From the NCBI GenBank assembly GCA_035533815.1, contig DATLTB010000122.1:1-36383 (forward strand): 36,383 nucleotides of DNA, given 5' to 3'. The translations under genes were made by a program, and so were the position numbers. Below the pieces are notes generated by a model. That model was not told the DNA's origin. It did no database searches and saw nothing but the letters and a program-made list of their open reading frames with translations. Below are positions 24,677-33,502 of the stretch, piece after piece; the stretch's first letter is position 1, and each line of letters opens with the position of its first letter. The stretch comes from JANWKA01 sp035533815. GTDB lineage: Bacteria; Bacteroidota; Bacteroidia; Chitinophagales; Chitinophagaceae.

Positions 24677-26077
24677 ATGGAATACCGGATTGAAAAGGAT
24701 ACCCTGGGTGAAGTGAAGGTGCCGGCACAGGTGTACTGGGGCGCACAGACCCAACGCTCCCTGGAAAATTTTCCGATTGCTCCGGAGATCAGCCGGATGC
24801 CCCCGGAGATCATCAGGGCCTTTGCCTACCTGAAAAAAGCCGCAGCCCAGATCAATTCGGAAGCAGGAGTATTATCTGCCCAGAAGGCTGCGCTGATCTG
24901 CCGGGTCTGCGAAGAAATCCTTGAAGGGAAACTGGATGACCAGTTTCCCCTTGTCGTCTGGCAAACCGGTTCGGGTACCCAGTCCAATATGAATTTGAAT
25001 GAGGTGATCGCTAACCGGGGACATGTGTTGAATGGGGGAAGTCTCACAGATAAGGAAAAAAGCCTGCTGCCGAATGACGAGGTAAACATGTCGCAGTCAT
25101 CTAATGACACCTTCCCTACCGCCATGCATATCGCCGCCTGCATGATGCTGACGGGGATCACCCTTCCCGGAATTAAAAAGCTACACGACACCCTGCAGGC
25201 GAAGTCCATTGCTTTCAGCAAAACAGTCAAGATAGGAAGGACGCATTTAATGGACGCCACCCCGTTGACCCTTGGCCAGGAAATCAGCGGATATGTTTCC
25301 CAACTGGACCATGGCACCAGGGCGATACAATACAGCCTGGCCCATTTGTATGAACTGGCCTTGGGGGGCACTGCTGTGGGCACCGGGGTCAATACCCCCC
25401 CGGGCTATGCGGTAAATGTTGCCCGGCGGATAGCCGGGCTGACCGGCCTTCCATTTGTGACGGCGGAAAACAAATTTGAGTCCCTGGCCGCAAATGATGC
25501 CATTGTGGAAGCACATGGGGCACTAAAGACCATTGCGGTCAGCCTGATGAAGATCGCCAATGATATCCGGATGCTGAGTTCTGGCCCCCGTTGTGGCATC
25601 GGGGAAATCAGCATACCCGAAAATGAGCCAGGCAGTTCAATTATGCCCGGCAAGGTCAATCCCACTCAGTGTGAGGCCATGACCATGGTGGCTGCCCAGG
25701 TGCTGGGCAATGATGTAGCCATTAATATTGGCGGAGCTACAGGGCATTTTGAACTCAATGTATTTAAGCCGGTAATGATCTTCAACTTCCTTCATTCCGG
25801 AAGGCTGATCGGGGATGTATGCGTATCTTTCAATGACCGTTGTGCCTTGGGCATCGAGCCCATAGAAGAAAATATCCGCAGGAATCTGGATAATTCCCTG
25901 ATGCTGGTTACCGCTTTGAACACCAGGATTGGCTATTACAAATCAGCGGAAATTGCCCAAAAGGCGCACCGGGAAGGTAAAACCCTGAAGGAGTCTGCAG
26001 TGGAACTGGGATACCTTACTGCCGAACAATTTGATGACTGGGTTGACCCCGGTAAGATGGTGGGAAATTTGCCTTGA
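24677..26077 (+). CDS. fumC: Class II fumarate hydratase
   Basis: A 466-residue iron-independent fumarase that interconverts fumarate and malate in the TCA cycle. The superfamily signature GSSIMPGKVNP is at residues about 318-328, with the catalytic-loop Ser in it. Substrate-site motifs are SGTQSNMN near 98, SSNDTFPTAMHIA near 138, and KIGRTHLMDATPLTLGQE near 185, which carries the catalytic His. NFPIAPEIS near residue 31 and the C-terminal GYLTAEQFDDWVDPGKMVG are typical of fumarases rather than aspartases. No Shine-Dalgarno-like sequence precedes the ATG, and a -7 element ends 5 nt upstream, suggesting leaderless expression. Confidence 0.95.
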   Translation: MEYRIEKDTLGEVKVPAQVYWGAQTQRSLENFPIAPEISRMPPEIIRAFAYLKKAAAQINSEAGVLSAQKAALICRVCEEILEGKLDDQFPLVVWQTGSGTQSNMNLNEVIANRGHVLNGGSLTDKEKSLLPNDEVNMSQSSNDTFPTAMHIAACMMLTGITLPGIKKLHDTLQAKSIAFSKTVKIGRTHLMDATPLTLGQEISGYVSQLDHGTRAIQYSLAHLYELALGGTAVGTGVNTPPGYAVNVARRIAGLTGLPFVTAENKFESLAANDAIVEAHGALKTIAVSLMKIANDIRMLSSGPRCGIGEISIPENEPGSSIMPGKVNPTQCEAMTMVAAQVLGNDVAINIGGATGHFELNVFKPVMIFNFLHSGRLIGDVCVSFNDRCALGIEPIEENIRRNLDNSLMLVTALNTRIGYYKSAEIAQKAHREGKTLKESAVELGYLTAEQFDDWVDPGKMVGNLP

Positions 26078-26129
26078 CCTGGATTGAATATTACGGGAAA
26101 ATTCCTGTTTGCCATAACCTTGCCCTTCC

Positions 26130-26846
26130 ATGAATCCATTTTGGGGTGTGCTTTGCCTGTCTTTGACATGCTGGGGGATCCCGACCGGGTATGGCCAGCA
26201 TCTATCAAAAAACATTATCCTTTATCCGCAAGGGGACAGTATGGACAGCCATTCTCTGATCATTATCCGGGCATGGGGCAGTGACATGAAGTATCTGCAA
26301 TCCCTGGTCGAGGGAAAAGAAACCATTTATCTGCAGTCCGGTTTCATGAAATTGCCGCTCTTACCCGAGCAATTTCACCAAGGGGCGTACCGGACCAATG
26401 AAATCATCCTGAAACCGGAGTTCTTTCCGCAAACGGGCATCCGATATATACTCCATGCAGATTCCGCTATTGATGGGGAGTCCGGACCCCATAGCTGGGT
26501 CATCAAACAGCATGATATCCATTCCGCCGCCCCGGTCATTTCCGGGAAGCCCCGGTTGTTTCGCAGTGCCCATGGGGAAGTGATTTGTCAGGTATCCGTT
26601 TCAGGAAAGGGACCTTTTTTTGCCTCCATCATCCTCCAGGATACCCGCTTCCTCGGGCTCCACAAAAGATACCATAAATTTCTGCTTCCGCTCGATCATG
26701 GGCGGGCGTTGCTCAGCGGTGGGGGACGCGGTTCTGCTTATGCCATCCTCCCATCCCGGAATTACCTGATGTCGATTTCCGTGATGGATATGGATGGTCA
26801 GCTGTCTGCTGAAAAATCGGTTCAGTTTAATGTCTTGAAACCTTAA
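26130..26846 (+). CDS. Unknown secreted protein
   Basis: A 238-residue protein I do not recognise. The N-terminus (MNPFWGVLCLSLTCWGIPTGYGQ) looks like a signal peptide cleaved near residue 23. The rest alternates short β-like stretches such as HSLIIIRAW, EVICQVSVSGKG and NYLMSISVMDMDGQ, with a glycine-rich LLSGGGRGSAYAI turn. This suggests one or two β-sandwich domains in the periplasm or on the surface. No catalytic motif, haem site or lipobox is visible. It ends 10 bp before the adenine deaminase gene and may be co-transcribed with it, but the pairing does not suggest a shared pathway. Confidence 0.62.
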   Translation: MNPFWGVLCLSLTCWGIPTGYGQHLSKNIILYPQGDSMDSHSLIIIRAWGSDMKYLQSLVEGKETIYLQSGFMKLPLLPEQFHQGAYRTNEIILKPEFFPQTGIRYILHADSAIDGESGPHSWVIKQHDIHSAAPVISGKPRLFRSAHGEVICQVSVSGKGPFFASIILQDTRFLGLHKRYHKFLLPLDHGRALLSGGGRGSAYAILPSRNYLMSISVMDMDGQLSAEKSVQFNVLKP

Positions 26847-26856
26847 ATACCCTGAT

Positions 26857-28527
26857 ATGGAAAAATTTACAGTGAGCGGTAACCTGGTGGATGTGCATAG
26901 CCGGCGAATCTATCCGGCGTCAGTTATGGTGGAAGGATCCCGGATTGCTTCCGTTACAGCGACCGGAAAAACCAGGGATGAATACATCATGCCCGGATTC
27001 ATTGACTCGCATGTTCATGTGGAAAGCAGCATGCTGGTTCCTTCGGAGTTTGCCCGGCTTGCTGTAGTGCATGGTACCGTAGGTACGGTTTCCGACCCTC
27101 ATGAAATTGCCAATGTCCTGGGCTTGAAAGGCATTGAATTCATGCTGGACAATGGGCGGCAGGTGCCTTTCAAATTCTGCTTCGGCGCTCCAAGCTGTGT
27201 GCCGGCAACGGTTTTTGAAACGGCAGGTGCCAGGATTGATGCGGACCAGGTGGACAGTCTGCTCTCCAGGCCCGATATCGGCTACCTGAGTGAAATGATG
27301 AACTTCCCCGGGGTGCTTCACGGGGATGAAGAAGTGATGCTAAAGCTGGCATCTGCCCGAAGTCATCATAAACCTGTTGACGGGCATGCCCCCGGCCTGA
27401 GGGGTGTTGATGCCGCAAAATATATCCGGGGAGGGAAACCGGAAGGAGAAGTGATCATCAGCACGGACCATGAATGTTTCACCAGGGAAGAAGCGATGGA
27501 CAAGCTGGAATGCGGAATGAAAATCCTGATCCGCGAAGGGAGCGCAGCCAAAAACTTTGATGCACTCATCGGCTTGCTGCCGGATTATCCGACGCGGATG
27601 ATGTTTTGCAGTGATGACAAGCATCCGGACAGCCTGGTTAAGGGACATATCAATCTGCTCGTGAAAAGAGCATTGGACCTTGGCCTGGACCTGTTCTCCG
27701 TGTTGCAAGCTGCCTGTATAAATCCCGTGATACATTATGGACTGGATATAGGGCTGGTTCGCAGGGGGGATCCAGCAGATTTCATCGTGGTGAAGGACCT
27801 GAAGCGGATGGAGGTGCTGGCGACTTATATTGCAGGAATACCCGTGGCATCCGCAGGACAGACCGCTATCCGTTCGGTACCGGTGGTGGCGCTGAACCAT
27901 TTCCGGTGCAGCCTGCGGCGGCCCGAGGATTTTGATTTGATTGCCCCGGGTCCGGACAGGGACATCCAGGTAAATGTGATTGAGGCCCTCGATGGACAAC
28001 TGGTGACCGGCGCTGGACTGGGGACTCTGAAGGTTTTTCAGGACAGGGTGATTGAAGACCCTGCCAGTGACATTCTCCGGCTATCAGTCGTAAACCGGTA
28101 CCAGGATGCACCCCCGCAGGTGGCATTCATCCGGAATTTCGGATTAAAAAGAGGTGCGATTGCTTCTTCGGTTGCCCACGACAGCCATAATATTATTGCC
28201 GTGGGAACAGATACCGGGAGTCTTTGTACAGCCGTGAATACCATTATTGAACATAAGGGAGGCATTTGCATCATTGACGGGGAGCGGAGGTGGGTGCTTC
28301 CCCTCCCCATTGCCGGCATCATGTCAGGTGCAGATGGTTATGCCGTGGCTGAAAAGTATACTGCGCTCGATACGGCCGCTAAGGCCATGGGAAGTACCCT
28401 GCAGGCGCCTTTTATGACCTTGTCGTTCATGGCCCTGCTGGTTATCCCGCACCTGAAACTCAGCGATCAGGGATTATTTGATGGAGACCGGTTCCGGTTA
28501 ACCCGGGTCATACCGCCCAAAAGTTGA
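26857..28527 (+). CDS. ade: Adenine deaminase
   Basis: A 556-residue amidohydrolase-superfamily enzyme that converts adenine to hypoxanthine in purine salvage. The metal-binding motif is MPGFIDSHVHVESSM (His52 and His54). PHEIANVLG near 84 and FGAPSCVPAT near 108 are adenine-deaminase specific, as are DGHAPGL near 173, STDHEC near 206 and CSDDKHPD near 249. The C-terminal adenine-deaminase domain includes VAHDSHNIIAVGTD and LPLPIAGIMS. Length and motif order match bacterial AdeC. It follows the unknown secreted protein by 10 bp. Confidence 0.95.
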   Translation: MEKFTVSGNLVDVHSRRIYPASVMVEGSRIASVTATGKTRDEYIMPGFIDSHVHVESSMLVPSEFARLAVVHGTVGTVSDPHEIANVLGLKGIEFMLDNGRQVPFKFCFGAPSCVPATVFETAGARIDADQVDSLLSRPDIGYLSEMMNFPGVLHGDEEVMLKLASARSHHKPVDGHAPGLRGVDAAKYIRGGKPEGEVIISTDHECFTREEAMDKLECGMKILIREGSAAKNFDALIGLLPDYPTRMMFCSDDKHPDSLVKGHINLLVKRALDLGLDLFSVLQAACINPVIHYGLDIGLVRRGDPADFIVVKDLKRMEVLATYIAGIPVASAGQTAIRSVPVVALNHFRCSLRRPEDFDLIAPGPDRDIQVNVIEALDGQLVTGAGLGTLKVFQDRVIEDPASDILRLSVVNRYQDAPPQVAFIRNFGLKRGAIASSVAHDSHNIIAVGTDTGSLCTAVNTIIEHKGGICIIDGERRWVLPLPIAGIMSGADGYAVAEKYTALDTAAKAMGSTLQAPFMTLSFMALLVIPHLKLSDQGLFDGDRFRLTRVIPPKS

Positions 28528-28829
28528 TCAGCCGGTCATGATTGCGCATATCCCGGGTGGCCATGGGACAAACCCCTCGGATCAAATTTCTCTTATTCCC
28601 CTTTATTGCCATGTGGATAATTAATGCAGAAAATAATACGAATATCCGGGTGCAGTAACAGAAATTTGAATTAATACATCGTGAAATGGAAAATGATGGC
28701 CTGCTGATGAATAAGGCTATAAGGGCCGTTCTTTTTTCCCGGGCTAACTCATACTTATTTGTCGTTGGCCCTTTTTTCAAAGCGCATTATTTAACCTGCA
28801 GGATTCCACCTGCAGATAAATGAATACCG
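28528..28829. other. Intergenic region before the cytochrome pair
   Basis: A 302-bp AT-rich spacer. It contains a weak long-range stem (AAGGGCC at 28721-28727 with GGCCCTT at 28767-28773 followed by T's), which could be a poor terminator. It also has a CCTGCAGG palindrome near 28797-28804, repeated in part as CCTGCAG shortly after. No exact TAnnTTTG is seen. A minus-strand frame at 28508-28780 has no recognisable content and I do not call it. Confidence 0.5.
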
Positions 28830-29777
28830 ATGCACCGGAAATGGCTGCAAATCAGTTTTTATATATCCCTTTTCGCCATTGTGGCCGCCCTGGTCTTCCT
28901 GGTCTACCTGAAATTTGTCCTTCCGGATGTGGGGGAAGCTCCGGATTTGAAAATAGCCCCCAGCCCGGTAAGATTAGCCAGGGGAAGGTACCTGGTCTGG
29001 CATGTGGCCAGGTGCATGGATTGTCATTCTGACCGGAACCTCCATCTGGAAGCAGGGCCGGTAGTTCGGGGAACCCAGGGAGAGGGCGGGGAAATATTTG
29101 ACGAGACAAAGGGTCTTCCCGGACGTTTTGTGGCCAAGAATATTACTCCCTATCACCTGGGCCATTGGACCGACGGCGAAATTTTCCGGGCCATTACCTG
29201 TGGCGTGAGGAGGGACGGTAAAGCCTTATATCCGGCAATGCCTTACCTGAATTACGGACAATTGGATACTGGGGATATTTATGATATAATCGCTTATATC
29301 CGCACTTTGCCTGGGATTCCCAAAAAGATTGCCCCATCCCGGGCGGATTTTCCAATGAACTGGGAGATCAATACCCTGCCCCGCAAACCGGACTTTCATC
29401 CGAGACCTTCCAGGAAAGATCAGGTAAAATATGGCAGGTACCTGGTACTGATGGCTAATTGCGCAGGTTGCCATAATGAAGATTTTTCCGGAGGAGATAA
29501 ATTTCCCTTAGCGACCGGTGGGATCGTGAGTGCAGCCAATATCACCCCCGATCTTGCTACAGGCATTGGGGCCTGGACCCGGATGGATTTCATCCACCGG
29601 TTTAAATCTTTTGCCGACAGTTGTTTTAAGCCCCGGATCATTTCCCCGGATACCTATAATACTGTCATGCCCTGGACCTTTTTTGCGGGCATGAAATCCG
29701 GGGATATCGCTGCGATCTATGCCTATTTACATACGGTAAAGCCAGTGGATCATGCTGTTACCCGGTTTATCCCCTAA
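28830..29777 (+). CDS. Membrane-anchored di-haem cytochrome c
   Basis: A 315-residue protein with an uncleaved N-terminal membrane anchor (about residues 8-29) and two class-I cytochrome c domains facing the periplasm. Haem-binding sites are CMDCH (Cys62-His66) and CAGCH (Cys211-His215). Candidate distal Met ligands are in YPAMPYLNY and TVMPWTFF, and each domain has an NITPxxxG-type loop (NITPYHLGHWTD, NITPDLATGIGAWT). It would shuttle electrons at the outer face of the inner membrane; donor and acceptor are unknown. The next gene is a full-length paralogue, so the pair arose by duplication. A 44-bp palindrome begins 9 bp after the stop codon. Confidence 0.88.
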   Translation: MHRKWLQISFYISLFAIVAALVFLVYLKFVLPDVGEAPDLKIAPSPVRLARGRYLVWHVARCMDCHSDRNLHLEAGPVVRGTQGEGGEIFDETKGLPGRFVAKNITPYHLGHWTDGEIFRAITCGVRRDGKALYPAMPYLNYGQLDTGDIYDIIAYIRTLPGIPKKIAPSRADFPMNWEINTLPRKPDFHPRPSRKDQVKYGRYLVLMANCAGCHNEDFSGGDKFPLATGGIVSAANITPDLATGIGAWTRMDFIHRFKSFADSCFKPRIISPDTYNTVMPWTFFAGMKSGDIAAIYAYLHTVKPVDHAVTRFIP

Positions 29778-29786
29778 ACGCCTTTG

Positions 29787-29830
29787 AAATATTAACAAAA
29801 ATTTGAAACTTCAAATTTTTGTTAATATTT
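29787..29830. terminator. 44-bp near-perfect palindrome between the cytochrome genes (possible terminator)
   Basis: Arms of 21 nt (29787-29807 and 29810-29830) are perfectly complementary around a 2-nt centre. The core is AACAAAAATTTG on the left arm and its complement on the right. It starts 9 bp after the first cytochrome's stop codon and runs into TTTTTC, which fits a transcript 3'-end structure, possibly bidirectional. The stem is very AT-rich for an intrinsic terminator, so it could also be an mRNA processing or stability element between the two genes. Confidence 0.55.
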
Positions 29831-29891
29831 TTCTACCGCAAATCCTGGTTGAACCTCTTTTCTTTTATCCCTAACCACATAATCATTTATA

Positions 29892-30866
29892 ATGAAAAAG
29901 TTTTTCAGGATCATTATGTATGGCTTGCTGGTCATCGTGATCATCATTGCCGGCATATTGGCCTATGTGAAATTCGCGCTGCCCAATGTCGGCCCCTCCC
30001 CTGATATTACCATCGCCCGTACCCCCCTTCGCCTGATGAGGGGAAAATACCTGGTTAACCATGTGGCTGGTTGCCTGTACTGTCACTCGATGAAGGACAC
30101 TACTTTATTCGGCAGTCCGATTCGTTTAAGTGTGGAAGGCGGAGGCGGGGAGGTATTTGGCCGGGAAGATGGATTCCCCGGGACGATCATATCCAGGAAT
30201 ATCACGCCGTATAAATTAGGGAGCTGGACCGACGGGGACCTATTCAGGGCGATAACCATGGGCGTGACCAAGGAGGGGAAAGCCCTTTTTCCCCTGATGC
30301 CCTATCTTCAGTATGCCCAGATGGATACAGAGGACCTGTATTCCATCATCGCCTACATCCGGTCTATTAAACCGGTTAAAATGGTCAACCTGCCCACTTC
30401 AGTGGATTTCCCCATAAATTTAATCATGAACACCATTCCTGCTAAATACCATTATCATCCCAGGCCACTGCGTTCGGACTCCGTGGGCTATGGCAAATAC
30501 CTGGTCAATATGGGCGTCTGTGCCGACTGTCATACGCCGGCCCTGAAAGACAAAAATATACCGGGGATGGATTTTGCCGGAGGTAGGGTATTTCAGGAAA
30601 GAACAGGAGGAAAGCTTACCTCGGCCAATATAACTCCCGATATCAGTACCGGTATCGGCAGTTGGTCAAAGGAAGCTTTCATTCAACGATTTAAAGCCTT
30701 CGGGGATATTGCCTATCATCCGGGTCCCGCTCCTGAAGACGCCTATAATCCGGTCATGCCCTGGCAATATTATGGGGGGATGAGCCGGGAGGACCTGGGG
30801 GACATCTATGCCTACCTGCGGACTATTAAGCCGGTACATCACCTGGTGGTGAATTTTGTCCGATAG
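29892..30866 (+). CDS. Membrane-anchored di-haem cytochrome c (paralogue of the preceding gene)
   Basis: A 324-residue protein with the same architecture as its neighbour: a membrane anchor at about residues 5-28, a haem site CLYCH (Cys61-His65) and a second site CADCH (Cys210-His214). Candidate distal Met ligands are in FPLMPYLQY and PVMPWQYY. Shared blocks include RGKYLVNHVAGC, ITPYKLGSWTDGDLFRAIT, NITPDISTGIGSW and YAYLRTIKPV, so the two genes are clear tandem paralogues. Retention of both pairs of haem sites suggests both are functional, perhaps as a heterodimer or as alternatives under different conditions. It converges on murF-alr with a 3-bp gap between stops, and the spacer upstream holds the palindrome. 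Confidence 0.88.
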   Translation: MKKFFRIIMYGLLVIVIIIAGILAYVKFALPNVGPSPDITIARTPLRLMRGKYLVNHVAGCLYCHSMKDTTLFGSPIRLSVEGGGGEVFGREDGFPGTIISRNITPYKLGSWTDGDLFRAITMGVTKEGKALFPLMPYLQYAQMDTEDLYSIIAYIRSIKPVKMVNLPTSVDFPINLIMNTIPAKYHYHPRPLRSDSVGYGKYLVNMGVCADCHTPALKDKNIPGMDFAGGRVFQERTGGKLTSANITPDISTGIGSWSKEAFIQRFKAFGDIAYHPGPAPEDAYNPVMPWQYYGGMSREDLGDIYAYLRTIKPVHHLVVNFVR

Positions 30867-30869
30867 TCC

Positions 30870-33383
30870 TTATTCCTCAAAGTAAACCCGTTTGACCCGC
30901 TGGGAGATATTGGTGATGATCTCATAAGGGATGGTCCCGGCCAGATCAGCCAGGGTTTCAATCGGAAGTTCCTTTCCGAATACGATGACTTCATCGCCTT
31001 CCTTCACATCCGGGATATGACTGACATCCAGCATGAGCATATCCATACAGACATTCCCGATCACCCGGGCCGGCTGCCCGTTGACCAGCATATATCCTAT
31101 ACCATTACCCAGCCTGCGGGGATATCCGTCAGCATAGCCGATGGCGACTGTGGCAATGCGGGCAGACTTATCCAGCCGGGCCTTCCTGCCATAACCCACG
31201 GTTTCCCCCGGACCCAGGTTCTTCACCTGTGCCACCGAGGTCTTCAGTGTGCTGACAAGCCGGAGATTGTCCTGCATGACATGGGCCGTATCTATTCCGT
31301 ACAGGCCAATACCCAGCCTAACCATATCAAACTGCAGTTGAGGATGTCTTTCAATGGCCGAGGTATTGGCAATATGCCGGATCACGGGGTAACCCAGGGT
31401 CTGGATGAGCATATCACTCATCTGAATAAACAGATTGACCTGACTTCGGGTGAATCCATCTTCGCCGGCATTCTCTGCAGCAGCCAGGTGACTGAATACA
31501 GAAGCCACCCTAATCTGGTCCTGTTCCTTAAGTTGTTGCGACAGGGCATTCATGTCAGCCGGATCAAACCCCAGCCGGTGCATTCCGGTATCCAGTTTGA
31601 GGTGCACGGGAAAATCGCGGAGTGTGGTTTTTTTCAAGACCAGGGAGAATTGACTAAGCTGGTTCAGGGAATAGATCTCAGGTTCCAGTTTCCAACGGAT
31701 AATGGCATCAAAACTGGCGAGTTCAGGGTTCATGACCATGATCGGAATGGTGATCCCCGCCGTCCGGAGATCCACTGCTTCATCCGCATAGGCTACGGCA
31801 AGCCAGTCTACCCCGTGAAACTGCAGGAGGTTGGCGATTTCATAGCTGCCGCTTCCATAAGAAAAAGCCTTGACCATGACCATGATCCGGGTAGATGGAT
31901 TAAGCAGGGACCTGTACAGGGTCAGGTTTTCTGAAATAGCGCTCAGATTGACCTCCAGGACAGTCTGGTGCACTTTGCGCTCCAGCAGCTTGCTGATGCG
32001 TTCAAATTCAAAGATCCGGGCTCCTTTCAACAGGATTGTTTCATCCCTGAAATCCTGGGGGGAGAATTGATGGATAAAACTTTCCGTCGATGGGAAAAAA
32101 TGACTTTTCAGGTGGGTATTTTGCAGAAAGGCTTGCTTTTCCCCGGAAATCCCCGGACCAATGGCAATCAGCCGGTGCACCTTCTTTTTCATCAGCAGGT
32201 CGGCCACTTCGCCATATAACTGAGTTTCCGGTTTTCCGCTCTGGAGGATATCGCTCAGAATCAGGGTTTTCTGGGGGTGTTGCTTTTGCTGCTGCAGAAA
32301 ATCAAGGGCAATGGTCAGGGACCCCAGATCGGAATTGTAACTGTCATTGATCAGGGAAGAATGATTGATCGCCTGCTTAAGTTCGAGCCGCATGGCAATA
32401 TTTCCCAGCTGTTCCATGCGCGAACGGATCTTTGCGGAGTCCATACCCAGGTATAGCAACAGGCACCAGCAATGGATGGCATTTTCGACAGACCCTTCAT
32501 CCTGGAAAGGAATCCGGATTTCCAGGGGATCGCCCAGGTACAATGCTTCTATGCGGGTATGGTTTCCCGATTTATTCACCGCAGTGATCCTGAGATCAGT
32601 ATCCGTTTTGGCAGACCAGGGGAATAGCCGGAGGGAGGAGGTCTTTTCTCCCGGGCTGGTTTTTCTGACCTGGTTAAGGAACTGCGCGATGCATTCATTG
32701 AGTTCCGGATAATCCCTGCAATAGATCAGCACCTTGGAGTGGGTGAACAGCACCAGCTTTTCGTTGATCTTCTGGCGTACATTCAGGAATCCTTCATTAT
32801 GGGCCTCACCGATATTGGTGAAGATCCCGATTTCCGGACGGATGATCCGCTCCAGATTGGTCATTTCACCTGGCTGGGAAATGCCGGCCTCAAATATGGC
32901 CAACTGATGGTTGGGTTGCATCAACCAAACTGAAAGGGGGACCCCGATCTGGGAATTGTAGCTTTTGGGGCTGCGAACAATCTGGTATTGTTCCTGAAGC
33001 AACTGGTAAAGCCATTCCTTGACGATCGTCTTTCCGTTACTGCCGGTTATCCCGATCACCGGGATCCGGAACTGGCTGCGGTGAAAGGCAGTAAGCAGGT
33101 GCAGGGCCGCCATGGTCGATTTCACCTGGATAAAATTGGCATCCGGGTATTGTTGATAAGGGATCTCATCACTGATGATGAAATGACGGACCCCTTTTTT
33201 ATACAGGTCTTCAATAAACCGGTGACCATTCCTCCGTTCGGTGACAATGGAAATAAAAACCGATACGGAAGGGTAGGTCAGTTTGCGGCTGTCCAGCAGG
33301 ATATGTTCTACCGGATTGTCCGAAGCTTTTTGCAGCAGTATTCCCTTAACGACCTGGCTGATCTGTTCGATACTGTATTTCAC
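30870..33383 (-). CDS. murF-alr: Bifunctional UDP-MurNAc-tripeptide:D-Ala-D-Ala ligase / alanine racemase
   Basis: An 837-residue fusion typical of Bacteroidota. The N-terminal MurF part (about 1-460) has the ATP-binding loop GITGSNGKT at 111-119 and a PKSYNSQIGVPLSVWL stretch. The NDSYNSD motif is near 346. The C-terminal racemase part (about 470-837) has the PLP lysine Lys505 in VMVKAFSYGSGSYE, a KLDTGMHRLGF motif, GIGLYGID near the phosphate site, and ETVGYGRKA carrying the second catalytic Tyr. It makes D-Ala and then joins D-Ala-D-Ala to the peptidoglycan precursor. The start codon is GTG; no ATG nearby fits the family N-terminus. A near-consensus -7 element (TAAATTCG on the minus strand) sits a few bases before the GTG. 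Confidence 0.95.
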   Translation of the reverse strand: MKYSIEQISQVVKGILLQKASDNPVEHILLDSRKLTYPSVSVFISIVTERRNGHRFIEDLYKKGVRHFIISDEIPYQQYPDANFIQVKSTMAALHLLTAFHRSQFRIPVIGITGSNGKTIVKEWLYQLLQEQYQIVRSPKSYNSQIGVPLSVWLMQPNHQLAIFEAGISQPGEMTNLERIIRPEIGIFTNIGEAHNEGFLNVRQKINEKLVLFTHSKVLIYCRDYPELNECIAQFLNQVRKTSPGEKTSSLRLFPWSAKTDTDLRITAVNKSGNHTRIEALYLGDPLEIRIPFQDEGSVENAIHCWCLLLYLGMDSAKIRSRMEQLGNIAMRLELKQAINHSSLINDSYNSDLGSLTIALDFLQQQKQHPQKTLILSDILQSGKPETQLYGEVADLLMKKKVHRLIAIGPGISGEKQAFLQNTHLKSHFFPSTESFIHQFSPQDFRDETILLKGARIFEFERISKLLERKVHQTVLEVNLSAISENLTLYRSLLNPSTRIMVMVKAFSYGSGSYEIANLLQFHGVDWLAVAYADEAVDLRTAGITIPIMVMNPELASFDAIIRWKLEPEIYSLNQLSQFSLVLKKTTLRDFPVHLKLDTGMHRLGFDPADMNALSQQLKEQDQIRVASVFSHLAAAENAGEDGFTRSQVNLFIQMSDMLIQTLGYPVIRHIANTSAIERHPQLQFDMVRLGIGLYGIDTAHVMQDNLRLVSTLKTSVAQVKNLGPGETVGYGRKARLDKSARIATVAIGYADGYPRRLGNGIGYMLVNGQPARVIGNVCMDMLMLDVSHIPDVKEGDEVIVFGKELPIETLADLAGTIPYEIITNISQRVKRVYFEE

Positions 33384-33502
33384 GGGACGAATTTAACGAA
33401 TGGCAAATGTCGGTTATTTCTGAGATGGGTCATTTTCCGGTTTCAGATCTGCCAGCAGCTATTGGAATTGGCCATCTTTGGTCCGGATTCAGGATAAAGG
33501 AT

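Noticed and set aside
28721..28777. Stem AAGGGCC/GGCCCTT followed by T's as a terminator of ade
   Set aside because: The loop is about 39 nt and the stem only 7 bp, and it is nearly 200 bp past the stop; too weak to call.
28508..28780. Minus-strand frame of 90 codons between ade and the cytochromes
   Set aside because: It overlaps the end of ade and has no recognisable motifs or promoter.
31017..31934. Long plus-strand frame (305 codons) opposite murF-alr
   Set aside because: It is a shadow of the racemase part; the minus strand has all catalytic motifs.
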